The notes beneath the pieces are model-generated. The model worked only from the letters and a program-made list of their open reading frames with translations, had not been told where the DNA came from and did no database searches. A stretch of 55,459 nt of DNA from JAYPWI01 sp038135065 (GTDB lineage: Bacteria > Actinomycetota > Acidimicrobiia > Acidimicrobiales > Poriferisodalaceae): the NCBI GenBank assembly GCA_038135065.1, contig JAYPWI010000023.1, positions 1 through 55,459 of the forward strand, written 5' to 3'. Each line of letters starts with the position of its first letter. Position 1 is the first letter of the stretch. This document shows, piece after piece, positions 26,570-35,137 of the stretch. The translations under genes were made by a program, and so were the position numbers.

Positions 26570-27109
26570 TCAGCTTCGGACCTTCACCATGGCGGCCCGC
26601 AGCACGCGGCCCTTCCAGCGATACCCACTTCGGAGTTCCTCGATGACCACCTGCTCAGCACCGTCACCTGCTTCGTGCAGCACGGCCTCGTGCTCGGTCG
26701 GGTCAAAGGGTTGGCCGATGGCAGAAATGCGTTCGAGGCCTTCCTTTTCGAGGGTCACGGTCAGGGATGAATGAATCGGAGCAACCTGATCGAGACCCTG
26801 GCTGACGGCCGCATCGCAACCATCGAGCACGGGTAACAGGTGCTCGGCAAGCCGGGCGATGCCAGCCGCCACTCGCTGTTCGGAATCGGCTGCGCTGCGT
26901 CGCCGAAAGTTCTCGAACTCGGCCTGCAACCGCTGCAGGGCATCGAGGTACTGATCTCGTTCGGCAGTGACCGTCTCGAGCGTCGTAATCAGGTCTTCGA
27001 CCGTCATCACCGACGACTCGGTGGCCTCGCCTGAGTCGGCATCCCCAGAACCATCGCCGGGTTCTGGGACATCTTGCCCTGCCTGTTCCTCGGCGTTGAT
27101 CTCGCTCAT
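26570..27109 (-). CDS. grpE: Nucleotide exchange factor GrpE
   Basis: 179 residues. An acidic disordered N-terminus (1-35), a long helix (about 36-90, with LQAEFENFRRR), then the beta domain ending PFDPTEHEAVLHE and GYRWKGRVLRAAMVKV. Exchanges ADP for ATP on DnaK as a dimer. ATGA overlap with the dnaK stop. Confidence 0.96.
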   Translation of the reverse strand: MSEINAEEQAGQDVPEPGDGSGDADSGEATESSVMTVEDLITTLETVTAERDQYLDALQRLQAEFENFRRRSAADSEQRVAAGIARLAEHLLPVLDGCDAAVSQGLDQVAPIHSSLTVTLEKEGLERISAIGQPFDPTEHEAVLHEAGDGAEQVVIEELRSGYRWKGRVLRAAMVKVRS

Positions 27110-28938
27110 TGGTCGTCGTCGACGATCTCGGCATCAACCACATCGTCGTCGCCGTCTGCGGTGGTCGTCGCAGATGCCTCACCGCCAGCCGCATTCGCGT
27201 TCGCCGCTGCCTCGTACAGTTTCTGGCTGAACGCTTGGCTGGCGCCGGCCAAGGCATCGGTCGCTGAACGAATGGCCTCGAGGTCATCACTCCCCAGAGC
27301 GCCCTTCAAGGTGTCCAGAGCCGCCTCCACCTCGGCTCGTTCGTCCGCGGGCACCGACTCACCCTGGTCCCGCAGAACCTTTTCGGTCTGGTAGACGAGC
27401 GAGTCGGCAGTATTGCGGACCTCAGCGGCCTCACGACGCTGGCGATCTTCCTCGGCATGAGCTTCGGCGTCTTTGATCATCGACTCGATATCACTGTCGT
27501 TGAGCGTCGACTGCCCAGTGATCGTGATCGACTGTGCCTTACCGGTGGCCCGATCGGTCGCTGACACGTGCACGATGCCGTTGGCGTCGATATCGAAGGT
27601 CACCTCGATCTGGGGGATACCCCGCGGCGCCGGAGGCAGATCCACCAACTGGAACTTGCCGAGTGTCTTGTTACCCGAAGCCATCTCCCGTTCGCCCTGC
27701 AGGACATGGATCTCGACCGAGGGCTGCATGTCGTCAGCAGTGGTGAAGGTTTCGGTCTTCTTGGTCGGAATCGTGGTGTTACGTTCAATGAGCTTCGTCA
27801 TCACGCCACCCTTGGTCTCGATACCCAGACTGAGCGGAGTGACATCCAACAGCAGGACGTCCTTCACCTCGCCCTTCAGCACGCCGGCCTGCACGGCAGC
27901 ACCGACGGCAACGACCTCGTCAGGATTGACGCCCTTGTGGGGCTCTCGGCCCGTCATCTGGGTCACCAGTTCCTGGACAGCCGGCATCCGGGTCGAGCCT
28001 CCGACCATGATCACATGGTCGATGTCGTTCTTCTGCAGACCTGCGTCCTTGATCGCCTGATCGAAAGGCGCCCGGCATCGATCCACCAGATCCGCTGTCA
28101 GTTCTTGGAACTTGGCCCGGGTGAGCTCGAAGTCGAGATGGAGCGGACCGGCATCGGTCGCAGTGATGAAAGGAAGATTGATCTGGGTGGTCTGCTTCGA
28201 GCTGAGATCCTTCTTCGCCTGCTCGCCCGCCTCCTTGAGGCGTTGCACGGCCATGTCGTCCCCACTGAGATCGACTCCGTGGTCGCCCTTGAATGACGAG
28301 ATCAACCAGTCGATGACCCGTTGATCCCAGTCATCACCACCCAGCTCCGTGTCGCCGGCCGTCGACTTGACCTCGAACACTCCATCACCGATCTCCAGAA
28401 CCGAGACGTCGAACGTGCCCCCGCCCAGGTCGAAGACAAGGATCGTCTGGTCGTCGGTCTCCTTGTCCAGCCCATAGGCCAGAGCCGCAGCGGTGGGCTC
28501 GTTGATGATGCGCAACACCTCGAGCCCGGCGATCTGCCCCGCCTCTTTCGTCGCTGTGCGCTGGGCGTCGTCGAAATAGGCAGGAACGGTGATGACGGCC
28601 TGCGTGACCTCGTCTCCCAGGTACTCCTCTGCATCCCGCTTGAGCTTCTGCAGAACACGGGCCGAGATTTCCTGCGGCGTATAGCTCTTGCCGTCGATGT
28701 CCTGGGTCCACGCCTTGCCAATATGACGCTTGACCGAGGCGAGGGTGCGCTTCGGATTGGTGACTGCCTGCCGCTTGGCCACCTCACCGGTGAGGATCTC
28801 ACCACCTTTGGAGAAGGCAACGATGGACGGGGTGGTGCGATCGCCTTCCGCGTTGGCGATGACCGTGGGCTCACCGCCCTCCATCGCGGCAACGACGGAG
28901 TTGGTGGTTCCGAGATCGATACCGACTGCCTTGGGCAT
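27106..28938 (-). CDS. dnaK: Chaperone protein DnaK (Hsp70)
   Basis: 610 residues from the ATG at 28938 (MPKAVGIDLGTTNSVVAAMEGG), with AGGAGA about nine bases upstream. Marks: LVFDLGGGTFDVSVLE, MVGGSTRMPAVQ, the substrate-binding domain DVTPLSLGIETKGGVM, and a C-terminal EIVDDD tail. Heads dnaK-grpE-dnaJ-hspR, probably extending to clpB. A longer in-frame reading upstream crosses the promoter and is not used. Confidence 0.98.
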   Translation of the reverse strand: MPKAVGIDLGTTNSVVAAMEGGEPTVIANAEGDRTTPSIVAFSKGGEILTGEVAKRQAVTNPKRTLASVKRHIGKAWTQDIDGKSYTPQEISARVLQKLKRDAEEYLGDEVTQAVITVPAYFDDAQRTATKEAGQIAGLEVLRIINEPTAAALAYGLDKETDDQTILVFDLGGGTFDVSVLEIGDGVFEVKSTAGDTELGGDDWDQRVIDWLISSFKGDHGVDLSGDDMAVQRLKEAGEQAKKDLSSKQTTQINLPFITATDAGPLHLDFELTRAKFQELTADLVDRCRAPFDQAIKDAGLQKNDIDHVIMVGGSTRMPAVQELVTQMTGREPHKGVNPDEVVAVGAAVQAGVLKGEVKDVLLLDVTPLSLGIETKGGVMTKLIERNTTIPTKKTETFTTADDMQPSVEIHVLQGEREMASGNKTLGKFQLVDLPPAPRGIPQIEVTFDIDANGIVHVSATDRATGKAQSITITGQSTLNDSDIESMIKDAEAHAEEDRQRREAAEVRNTADSLVYQTEKVLRDQGESVPADERAEVEAALDTLKGALGSDDLEAIRSATDALAGASQAFSQKLYEAAANANAAGGEASATTTADGDDDVVDAEIVDDDQ

Positions 28939-29053
28939 CTCGATGGTTCTCCTGATCCGGGAGGCCCTGCCTCCCACGGTTTGGGGGATGTCCGATGGAC
29001 ACGGCCATTGTGGCGAACCGTCGGCTCGTTTCCACATCCAGCGGATGTCGACC

Positions 29054-29093
29054 AGTATAAAAGCTGAGTGTCTCGTTAACAACTTTTCTCAGC
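29054..29093 (-). promoter_or_regulatory. dnaK promoter with CTGAG inverted repeat
   Basis: On the minus strand -35 TTGTTA (29077-29082), a 17-base spacer and -10 TATACT (29054-29059) form a strong vegetative-type promoter about 110 bases before dnaK. GCTGAG (29063-29068) and CTCAGC (29088-29093) flank the -35 as an inverted repeat. The inner arm reads GCTGAGT, sharing TGAGT with the HAIR half-site. This suggests repression by HspR but is not a canonical operator. Confidence 0.65.
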
Positions 29094-29134
29094 AGCTATC
29101 CGCGCTCCCCGGGCAGTCACCAATGGGGCGATGG

Positions 29135-29476
29135 TCAGAGGGCGTCGACGCCGCGTTCGCCGGTCCGGATTCGAACCACGCTGTCGACCTGAGAGATCCA
29201 GACCTTGCCATCGCCGATCTTGTCGGTACGGGCCGCTTCCACGATGCGGTCGGCCACTGCCTCTGCTTCGTCGGCCGCCACGAGGATCTCGACCCTCACC
29301 TTGGGAATGAAGTCGACGTGGTACTCGGCGCCCCTGTAGGTCTCGGTATGGCCGCCCTGCCGCCCGAACCCGCGCACCTCCGAAGCGGTGAGACCCTGCA
29401 CGTTCGTATCGCGCAGCGCATCGATGACCGCCTCCAGGCGATGGGGCTTGATGACGGCAGTGACCATCGAGACCAC
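29135..29476 (-). CDS. glnB: Nitrogen regulatory protein PII
   Basis: 113 residues. The T loop has TETYRGAEYHVDFIPKVR, with Tyr52 aligned to the uridylylated or adenylylated Tyr51 of GlnB/GlnK. C-terminal signature GDGKVWISQVDSVVRIRTGE. Senses ATP/ADP and 2-oxoglutarate. The GTG start with GAGGAG five bases upstream makes the protein one residue longer than E. coli GlnB; an ATG three codons later is possible. No amtB or glnD is adjacent, so it is an orphan copy here. Lies upstream of the dnaK promoter, same strand. Confidence 0.95.
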   Translation of the reverse strand: MVSMVTAVIKPHRLEAVIDALRDTNVQGLTASEVRGFGRQGGHTETYRGAEYHVDFIPKVRVEILVAADEAEAVADRIVEAARTDKIGDGKVWISQVDSVVRIRTGERGVDAL

Positions 29477-29608
29477 GTTGACTCCTCACCATTCGGCGGG
29501 GGCTACGAACCCGCCACGCGCTGCATCCTAGGCCTCAGCCACGACCGGCAGACACCTGGTCGCCGCCGACGCTGGCCCATTGATGATCGCTCCCCGCAGT
29601 CGGTCCAC

Positions 29609-29614
29609 TACCGT
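29609..29614 (+). promoter_or_regulatory. Candidate -10 box (TACCGT) of the etfD-like gene
   Basis: TACCGT is followed by eight bases and the GTG at 29623. The intervening GGAG is too close to the start for ideal ribosome binding, so a leaderless start is plausible. Confidence 0.35.
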
Positions 29615-29622
29615 GGAGCAGC

Positions 29623-31878
29623 GTGACCCAGGGACGCATCAAGCCGCATCAACTTGCCCTCGCCATCGGCATCGCATTCGCCACCGTCACCGGACTGTCG
29701 GGTATCGCCGCTGCCGTGTTCGACTTCCACAACGACAACGAAGTTCATCGGCAGGTATTCGGAAACATCCCGGGACCGCTCAAGGCTGCGTTCTATGTGG
29801 TGACGGTGGGACTCCTTCTGATCGGCGGCTGGAACTTCAGCCAACGTATGAAGAACTGGGAACGTGGCGCCCCTGACCGTCGCGCGACCAACGGTTCCAA
29901 CGCCCGTCAGCGTCTCCACGACTACCGGGCCGGCGTGCTGATGCAAACCCTGCTGCGCGACCCTGCCGCTGGCGCCATGCATGCCCTGCTCTACTACGGC
30001 TTCCTCGTGCTGTTGGCCGTCACTACCACCCTCGAGATCGACCACCAGTTGCCCGAGAGCCTCAAGTTCCTCCACGGCGGGACATACCAGGGCTTCTCGT
30101 TCGTGGGCGATCTGGCAGGGCTGGCCTTCACGGCGGGCATGGTATGGGCCATCGTCCGGCGCTACGTCCAGCGTCCCTACCGCATCAAGATCAAGACCCG
30201 GCCCGAACACGCACTGGTGCTCGGAGTGCTGCTGGCCATCGGGGTGACGGGCTTCCTGGCCGAAGGCTTCAGGATCGCCCTGGAAGGCCGCCCCAGCTAC
30301 GAGCAGTGGTCCTTCATCGGCTACCCCCTCTCCGGTCTGTTCGACGGAATAGAGGCGATCAGCGGCTGGCACCAGGTCATGTGGATCTTCCACATCCTCA
30401 GCTTCTTTGCCTTCCTGGTGATCCTGCCAGTCACCATGCTCCGCCACATGTTCACCTCTCCGCTGAACATGTACCTGCGCGATCGGGAACGACCCAAGGG
30501 CGCGATGCGTGCCCTACCCGACCTGATGGAGGCCGAGGACATCGAGACGATCGGTGCCTCGGTGATCGAGGACTTCACGTGGAAGCAGCTGCTCGACACC
30601 GACAGTTGCACGATGTGTGGTCGGTGCACCTCCGTCTGCCCGGCCCATGCGACGGGCAAGCCACTTGATCCCCGCGAGATCGTGCTGAAGGTAGGCGAGG
30701 TCATGGCAGCCACCGGCGAGCACGGTGCCGTCTCACCTCCCATCGGCGTCGACCGCGACATCACCGTGGAAGCGAACAACGTGTTCGAGCGGATCAGCAC
30801 CGACGAACTCTGGTCATGCACCACTTGCCGAGCATGCGACGAGAACTGCCCCGTCAACATCGAGATCCTGGACAAGATCCTCGACATGCGTCGATACCTC
30901 ACCCTGATGGAGAGCGACTTCCCAGCCGAATTGGGCGGCGCGTTCCGGGGCATGGAGAACAACGCCAACCCGTGGAACATGAACAACGGTGAGCGGGCCG
31001 ACTGGGCCGCCGACCTCGATGTGGAGGTCGTCGACCCGAGCGATCCCTTCGATCACGAGTACCTGTACTGGGTTGGCTGCGCAGGGTCCTTCGACGACAA
31101 GAACCAGAAGGTCTCGGCGGCCACCGCCAAGCTCCTCAACCGTGCCGGTGTCGACTTCGCCATCCTCGGGCCGTCCGAGATGTGTACCGGCGACTCTGCT
31201 CGTCGGTCGGGTAACGAGTACCTGTTCCAGATGCTCGCCGCCCAGAACATCGAGACCCTCAACGGGATGGGTGTCCGCAAGATCGTCACCCAGTGCCCCC
31301 ACTGCTTCAACACCCTGCGCAACGAGTACCCCCAGTACGGCGGCAACTGGGAGGTCATCCACCATGCCCAGTTCCTCGAATCCCTGGTGTCCTCAGGCGC
31401 TCTCGACCTCTCAGAGGCTCGGCTCGAAGAGCGTGTCGTGTACCACGACAGTTGCTATCTCGGGCGCCACAACGACGTCTACCTCGCGCCTCGCAACGTG
31501 ATCGGCTCCCTCGGCGGGGTCGAGATTGTCGAGGCACCACGCAACGGCACCAAGGGCATGTGCTGTGGGGCGGGTGGAGCTCGCATGTGGATGGAGGAGA
31601 CCATCGGCACAAAGGTCAACGATGAGCGCTCCGAGGAGCTCGTTGCCACCGGCGCCAGCCGGATCGCCACCGCCTGCCCCTTCTGCTACATCATGATCGA
31701 CGACGGGGTGAAGGGTCAGGGCATCGAGGAAGACGAGGTACGGGTGGCAGATGTGTCGATCCACCTGCTCGACGCCCTCGAAGCTGCCGATGCCCGCAGA
31801 GACGCAGAAATCGCCGAGCGAATGGCTACCTTCGGCGGCAGCGGCTCGAGCGATGGGGCCGAAGCAACAGCAGACTGA
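29623..31878 (+). CDS. etfD: Membrane Fe-S oxidoreductase, EtfD-like (heterodisulfide-reductase related)
   Basis: 751 residues. The N-terminal 290 residues contain about five membrane helices with His residues suited to b hemes (nitrate reductase gamma-like). Two [4Fe-4S] motifs follow: CTMCGRCTSVCP starting at Cys329 and CTTCRACDENCP starting at Cys399. Two CCG domains then appear (GCAGS, CPHCFNTL; DSCYLGRHND, GMCCGAGGARMW, CPFCYIM). This matches Rv0338c, the M. tuberculosis EtfD that passes electrons from EtfBA (fatty-acid oxidation) to the quinone pool. The acidic Gly/Ser-rich tail is unremarkable. etfAB is not in the window. GTG start. Confidence 0.88.
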   Translation: MTQGRIKPHQLALAIGIAFATVTGLSGIAAAVFDFHNDNEVHRQVFGNIPGPLKAAFYVVTVGLLLIGGWNFSQRMKNWERGAPDRRATNGSNARQRLHDYRAGVLMQTLLRDPAAGAMHALLYYGFLVLLAVTTTLEIDHQLPESLKFLHGGTYQGFSFVGDLAGLAFTAGMVWAIVRRYVQRPYRIKIKTRPEHALVLGVLLAIGVTGFLAEGFRIALEGRPSYEQWSFIGYPLSGLFDGIEAISGWHQVMWIFHILSFFAFLVILPVTMLRHMFTSPLNMYLRDRERPKGAMRALPDLMEAEDIETIGASVIEDFTWKQLLDTDSCTMCGRCTSVCPAHATGKPLDPREIVLKVGEVMAATGEHGAVSPPIGVDRDITVEANNVFERISTDELWSCTTCRACDENCPVNIEILDKILDMRRYLTLMESDFPAELGGAFRGMENNANPWNMNNGERADWAADLDVEVVDPSDPFDHEYLYWVGCAGSFDDKNQKVSAATAKLLNRAGVDFAILGPSEMCTGDSARRSGNEYLFQMLAAQNIETLNGMGVRKIVTQCPHCFNTLRNEYPQYGGNWEVIHHAQFLESLVSSGALDLSEARLEERVVYHDSCYLGRHNDVYLAPRNVIGSLGGVEIVEAPRNGTKGMCCGAGGARMWMEETIGTKVNDERSEELVATGASRIATACPFCYIMIDDGVKGQGIEEDEVRVADVSIHLLDALEAADARRDAEIAERMATFGGSGSSDGAEATAD

Positions 31879-31886
31879 GTTGCAAT

Positions 31887-31902
31887 GCGCGCAGCGGCGC
31901 GC
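31887..31902. terminator. GC hairpin between convergent etfD and dcd
   Basis: GCGCGC arms (31887-31892 and 31897-31902) with a four-base loop lie in the 33-base gap between two convergent genes. No T tract. Possible bidirectional terminator. Confidence 0.4.
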
Positions 31903-31911
31903 TGAACCCGT

Positions 31912-32481
31912 TCAATCCCGCTCGAAGTTCTCGTGATATCGGCTCGGGGTCGGGCCGCGCTGTCCCCGATACTTCGATCCCAATGCTGAGGATCCGTACG
32001 GCGTGTCAGCCGGCGTGGTCATCGAGATGAAGCTGATCTGACCGATCTTCATTCCCGGGTACAGGGTGATGGGTAGGTTGGCCACGTTGGACAACTCGAG
32101 GGTCAGATAACCGTCCCATCCGGCGTCCACGAACCCGGCGGTCGTGTGGATCAGCAACCCCAAACGCCCGAGCGATGACTTTCCCTCGATGCGACCAACC
32201 AAATCATCGGGGATAGCCACCCGTTCGAGGGTCGAACCCAAGACGAACTCTCCAGGGTGGAGGATGAAGGCATCACCCTCTGAGACAACCACCTCTTCGG
32301 TGAGTTCCGACTGGTCCTCACGCACATCGATGACCCGCCTGGTGTGGTTCAGGAATACCCGGAAGGTGTCATCGAGCCGCAGGTCGACTGACGATGGCTG
32401 GATGCTGTTGGGGCCGAGAGGTTCGACGATGATCCGGCCGGCGGCGAGCTCAGCTCGAATAGTGCGATCTGAGAGGATCAT
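31912..32481 (-). CDS. dcd: dCTP deaminase, probably bifunctional dCTP deaminase/dUTPase
   Basis: 189 residues, very close to M. tuberculosis Dcd: IQPSSVDLRLD, LHPGEFVLGSTLE, GRIEGKSSLGRLGLLIHTTAGFVD split over the active site, LELSNVANLPITLYPGMKIGQ and GSKYRGQRGPTPSR. The mycobacterial enzyme makes dUMP directly from dCTP, and the shared SSLGRLG and AGFVDAGW regions support the same here. ATG nine bases after TAGGAT. Confidence 0.95.
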   Translation of the reverse strand: MILSDRTIRAELAAGRIIVEPLGPNSIQPSSVDLRLDDTFRVFLNHTRRVIDVREDQSELTEEVVVSEGDAFILHPGEFVLGSTLERVAIPDDLVGRIEGKSSLGRLGLLIHTTAGFVDAGWDGYLTLELSNVANLPITLYPGMKIGQISFISMTTPADTPYGSSALGSKYRGQRGPTPSRYHENFERD

Positions 32482-32490
32482 GGCCCTGCG

Positions 32491-32496
32491 ATCCTA
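32491..32496 (-). promoter_or_regulatory. Candidate -10 box (TAGGAT) of dcd
   Basis: TAGGAT on the minus strand, nine bases before the dcd ATG; a near-leaderless start is expected. Confidence 0.45.
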
Positions 32497-32611
32497 CCCG
32501 CAGGCCTTGCTCGCGGGCCGCTTGGCGGCGGAATCACGGGCCCATCGGCGCATTGGGGCCCCGTCGCGACCGAGCAGTATGCTGACGCTTGGCTTCCTCT
32601 GGGAAGGCCAC

Positions 32612-32685
32612 GCGGGTGTAGTTCAATGGTAGAACTCCAGCTTCCCAAGCTGACAACGCGGGTTCGATTCCCGTCACCCGCTCCA
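32612..32685 (+). tRNA. tRNA-Gly (CCC), CCA encoded
   Basis: Acceptor GCGGGTG pairs with CACCCGC, discriminator T, then encoded CCA (32683-32685). Anticodon arm CCAGC / TTCCCAA / GCTGA gives CCC, with a C-A mismatch at the outer pair (27-43). T loop TTCGATT is standard. Closely similar to mycobacterial and enteric tRNA-Gly(CCC). Confidence 0.95.
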
Positions 32686-32732
32686 GCTACCCGATGGGCA
32701 TCGTCGACATCCGGTTCCGCTGCTCCTGTGAC

Positions 32733-32939
32733 TTAACTGGTGAGGGTGGCGATCGCCCACACGGTGGCGACGAGACCGACGACTGCCATCAACAGGCTGC
32801 GCCCCAGGGGAGCACGAGCTACTTCGTCGTCGGCCCGTGCTTCCTGTCGAGGTCGTACCAGGGCAGCAACATTGCCGACCAGCAGCGCCCCGCCGAGGGC
32901 GAGTATGAGCAGTGGCAACAGATCTGGTCCGAGAAACAC
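32733..32939 (-). CDS. Small two-helix membrane protein (68 aa)
   Basis: Not recognised. The GTG at 32939 is chosen because GGGGAGG lies five bases upstream; a longer reading to 33002 lacks such a site. Helix 1 is about 7-26 (LLPLLILALGGALLVGNVAALV), then a charged loop RPRQEARADDEVARA, then helix 2 (LLMAVVGLVATVWAIATL). A GTGGCA/TGCCAC hairpin (32952-32966) lies just upstream of the ribosome site and could modulate translation. Confidence 0.65.
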   Translation of the reverse strand: MFLGPDLLPLLILALGGALLVGNVAALVRPRQEARADDEVARAPLGRSLLMAVVGLVATVWAIATLTS

Positions 32940-33105
32940 GATGACCTCCCCGTGGCAGGTTGCCACTGGGCTGACTCGAGGGACAAGCCTCAGCCCCCTC
33001 ACGCCGGGTTGCCATCACCGCCGCCAAGCCTCGATCGATCGGAAATTTTCGGCCCTGTCGCTGCGAGATCCTTAACAGTGGATGCAACGCTCCGATAGGT
33101 CATCA

Positions 33106-33173
33106 GCGGCGGGTGCAGGTGCCATTCCTCTGTCCAACGGTCTCCCACAGACCGCGGCACCAGCACCCGCTGC
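33106..33173 (-). ncRNA. Nested stem-loop element between dnaB and the small membrane protein gene
   Basis: The outer stem pairs 33106-33123 with 33156-33173 (18 pairs with one mismatch and one possible G-U). The inner hairpin is CGGTCT (33138-33143) / AGACCG (33149-33154) with a five-base loop. It lies 28 bases after the dnaB stop. It could be the dnaB terminator, a leader for the downstream small gene, or a small RNA; strand and identity are inferred. The remaining sequence of this 261-base gap shows no other gene. Confidence 0.45.
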
Positions 33174-33200
33174 AAACATTTTCCCGGCAACGAACCCGAG

Positions 33201-34565
33201 TCAGCCGCCCCTCGCCATGTTGGCGAACCGGGTGTAGTGACTCAGGAAGGCCAGTCGCACGCTGCCCGTCGGACCATTGCGGTGTTTGGCCACGATGACC
33301 TCGGCCACCCCGGCCTGATCGGACTCGGTGTTGTAGACCTCATCTCGGTAGATGAACGCAACAACGTCCGCGTCCTGTTCGATGGACCCTGATTCGCGAA
33401 GGTCCGCCAGCATCGGACGCTTGTCCGTTCTGGACTCGAGACCGCGACTCAGCTGGGAGAGGGCAACGATGGGGGTCTCCAGTTCACGGGCCAGGATTTT
33501 CAGGCCGCGCGACATCTCGGAGACCTCGACCTGGCGGCTCTCCGCTCCACCCCGACCCGTCATCAACTGGAGGTAGTCGACGACGATCAGACCGAGATCG
33601 CCAAGGCGGCTCTTGAGCCTTCGAGCCTTGGCTCGAATCTCCATCACGGTGAGGTTCGGATTGTCGTCGATCCAGATGGGGGCCTCAGCCAGCCGCCCGA
33701 CGCTGCGCGTGATCTTCGGCCAGTCGTCCTCGGACAACCTCCCGGTCCTGAGCCGCTGCGAGTCGACCCCAGCGTCAGAGCACAGCATTCGCTGGGTGAG
33801 TTCGAGATGGCCCATCTCCAGAGAGAAGAACAGCACAGGGCGCTGGGCCTGCATCGCAGCGTGTGAGGCCATACCCAGGGCAAATGCCGTCTTCCCCATC
33901 GCTGGTCGAGCACCAACCACCACCAGGGAACTGGGCTGCAGCCCAGACAGCAACTCGTCGAAATCGATGTAGCCAGTCGGTAGCCCGGTGATGGCCTCGC
34001 CGCGTTCGTACAGCTCCTCGAGGCGGTCCAGGTTGGCATCGAGCAGGTCCCGGATGGACTTGGTCGAGTCGATCACCCGCCGCTCGGCCACCTGGTACAT
34101 CATTGCCTCGGCCTCGTCGACGGCCTTGACGACGTCGTCGGGTCGGCTGTACCCGATCTCGGTGATTTCTCCCGCCACCCCGATCAGTCGCCGTAACAGG
34201 GCATGATCTTCGACGATTCGGGCGTACCGTCCAGCGTTCGACGTAGCCGGAGTGGCCATCTGCAGCTCGAGTAGACGCTGGGGACCACCGACTTGGTCCA
34301 GCAGGCCAGATCGGGACAACTCCTCGGCGACCGTTACCGGATCAGCAGGCTCGCCTGCTGCATACAGCGAGGCGATGGCATCGAAAATGTAGCCGTGAGC
34401 CGGCAGGTAGAACTGACCGCCATCGAGCAATTCGACCGCCGGGCCAATCGCATCCCTTGACAGCAGCATGGCTCCGATGAGCGATGCCTCCGCATCCGCA
34501 TTGTGCGGTGGTACCCGACCACCTCGCCCCACTGGAACACCTGGCGCACCATCGTCAAAACTCAT
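33201..34565 (-). CDS. dnaB: Replicative DNA helicase DnaB
   Basis: About 454 residues. N-terminal DnaG-binding domain (PPHNADAEASLIGAMLL), linker, then the RecA-like domain with Walker A GARPAMGKTAFALGMA, LFFSLEMGHLELTQRM, Walker B LIVVDYLQLM, and ALSQLSRGLESR. No intein interrupts the Walker A or later motifs, unlike many actinobacterial dnaB genes. Starts GTG-ATG; the ATG is used here. The 119-base gap to rplI holds DnaA boxes. Unwinds DNA at the replication fork. Confidence 0.97.
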   Translation of the reverse strand: MSFDDGAPGVPVGRGGRVPPHNADAEASLIGAMLLSRDAIGPAVELLDGGQFYLPAHGYIFDAIASLYAAGEPADPVTVAEELSRSGLLDQVGGPQRLLELQMATPATSNAGRYARIVEDHALLRRLIGVAGEITEIGYSRPDDVVKAVDEAEAMMYQVAERRVIDSTKSIRDLLDANLDRLEELYERGEAITGLPTGYIDFDELLSGLQPSSLVVVGARPAMGKTAFALGMASHAAMQAQRPVLFFSLEMGHLELTQRMLCSDAGVDSQRLRTGRLSEDDWPKITRSVGRLAEAPIWIDDNPNLTVMEIRAKARRLKSRLGDLGLIVVDYLQLMTGRGGAESRQVEVSEMSRGLKILARELETPIVALSQLSRGLESRTDKRPMLADLRESGSIEQDADVVAFIYRDEVYNTESDQAGVAEVIVAKHRNGPTGSVRLAFLSHYTRFANMARGG

Positions 34566-34613
34566 CACCAGCAGACTCTCAGCAAATGCATGTGGTCATC
34601 CAGAGGACAAAGC

Positions 34614-34665
34614 TGTGGATACATAGCCAAATTTCTGTGGACAACCTCACAGTTGTCCACAGAAA
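34614..34665. promoter_or_regulatory. DnaA-box cluster and 14-bp inverted repeat upstream of dnaB
   Basis: Three boxes in under 50 bases: TGTGGATAC (34614-34622), TGTGGACAA (34636-34644) and TTGTCCACA (34653-34661). The last two match the actinobacterial consensus TTGTCCACA. They sit in a perfect 14-base inverted repeat (34632-34645 and 34652-34665, six-base loop) that could also end rplI transcription. Position suggests DnaA control of dnaB. Confidence 0.7.
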
Positions 34666-34687
34666 CATGACGAATAGGTGACAGTGA

Positions 34688-35137
34688 TCAGGTCTGTGGC
34701 GAAACGTCCACGTTCAGAGCGAACTGAACGTCAGCGTGCAGACGCACACCTACCTGATGAGAGCCAACCGTCCGGATCGGCTCCTCGATCGACATCTTGC
34801 GACGCTCGATGTCGATCCCCGTCTGCGACTTGACCGCCTCAGCGACATCAGTAGTTGTCACCGACCCGTACAGCTGGTCGCCGGAACCGACCCGAGCGGA
34901 AATGGAAATGGTGAGAGGAACCAACTGTCGGGCGATGTCCTCCGCCGACTCTCGGTCCTTGGCATCGCGGGCATCGCGCGACCGTTGCATTGCTGCAGCT
35001 TGCGACATCGTTCCGTCGGTTGCCCGCAGCGCGAGTCCCTGCGGCACCAGGTAGTTCCGGGCGAAGCCGTTCGCAACGTCGATCACATCACCAGCATTGC
35101 CCAGCCCGTCGACATCGGCTCGAAGGATCACCCTCAT
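34688..35137 (-). CDS. rplI: 50S ribosomal protein L9
   Basis: 149 residues. The N-terminal rRNA-binding domain has MRVILRADVDGLGNAGDVIDVANGFARNYL split around GNAGD and YLVPQGLAL; a long connecting helix and a C-terminal domain with ISARVGSGDQLYGSVTTTD follow. ATGA overlap with rpsR. Last gene of rpsF-ssb-rpsR-rplI. Confidence 0.97.
   Translation of the reverse strand: MRVILRADVDGLGNAGDVIDVANGFARNYLVPQGLALRATDGTMSQAAAMQRSRDARDAKDRESAEDIARQLVPLTISISARVGSGDQLYGSVTTTDVAEAVKSQTGIDIERRKMSIEEPIRTVGSHQVGVRLHADVQFALNVDVSPQT

Noticed and set aside
28939..29082. 48-residue upstream extension of DnaK
   Set aside because: It would cross a clear promoter; DnaK homology and a good ribosome site begin at 28938.
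33106..33173. Identification of the stem structure as an L10-type ribosomal leader
   Set aside because: Some stem sequences look similar, but no rplJ follows on either strand and I cannot confirm the consensus; left unassigned.
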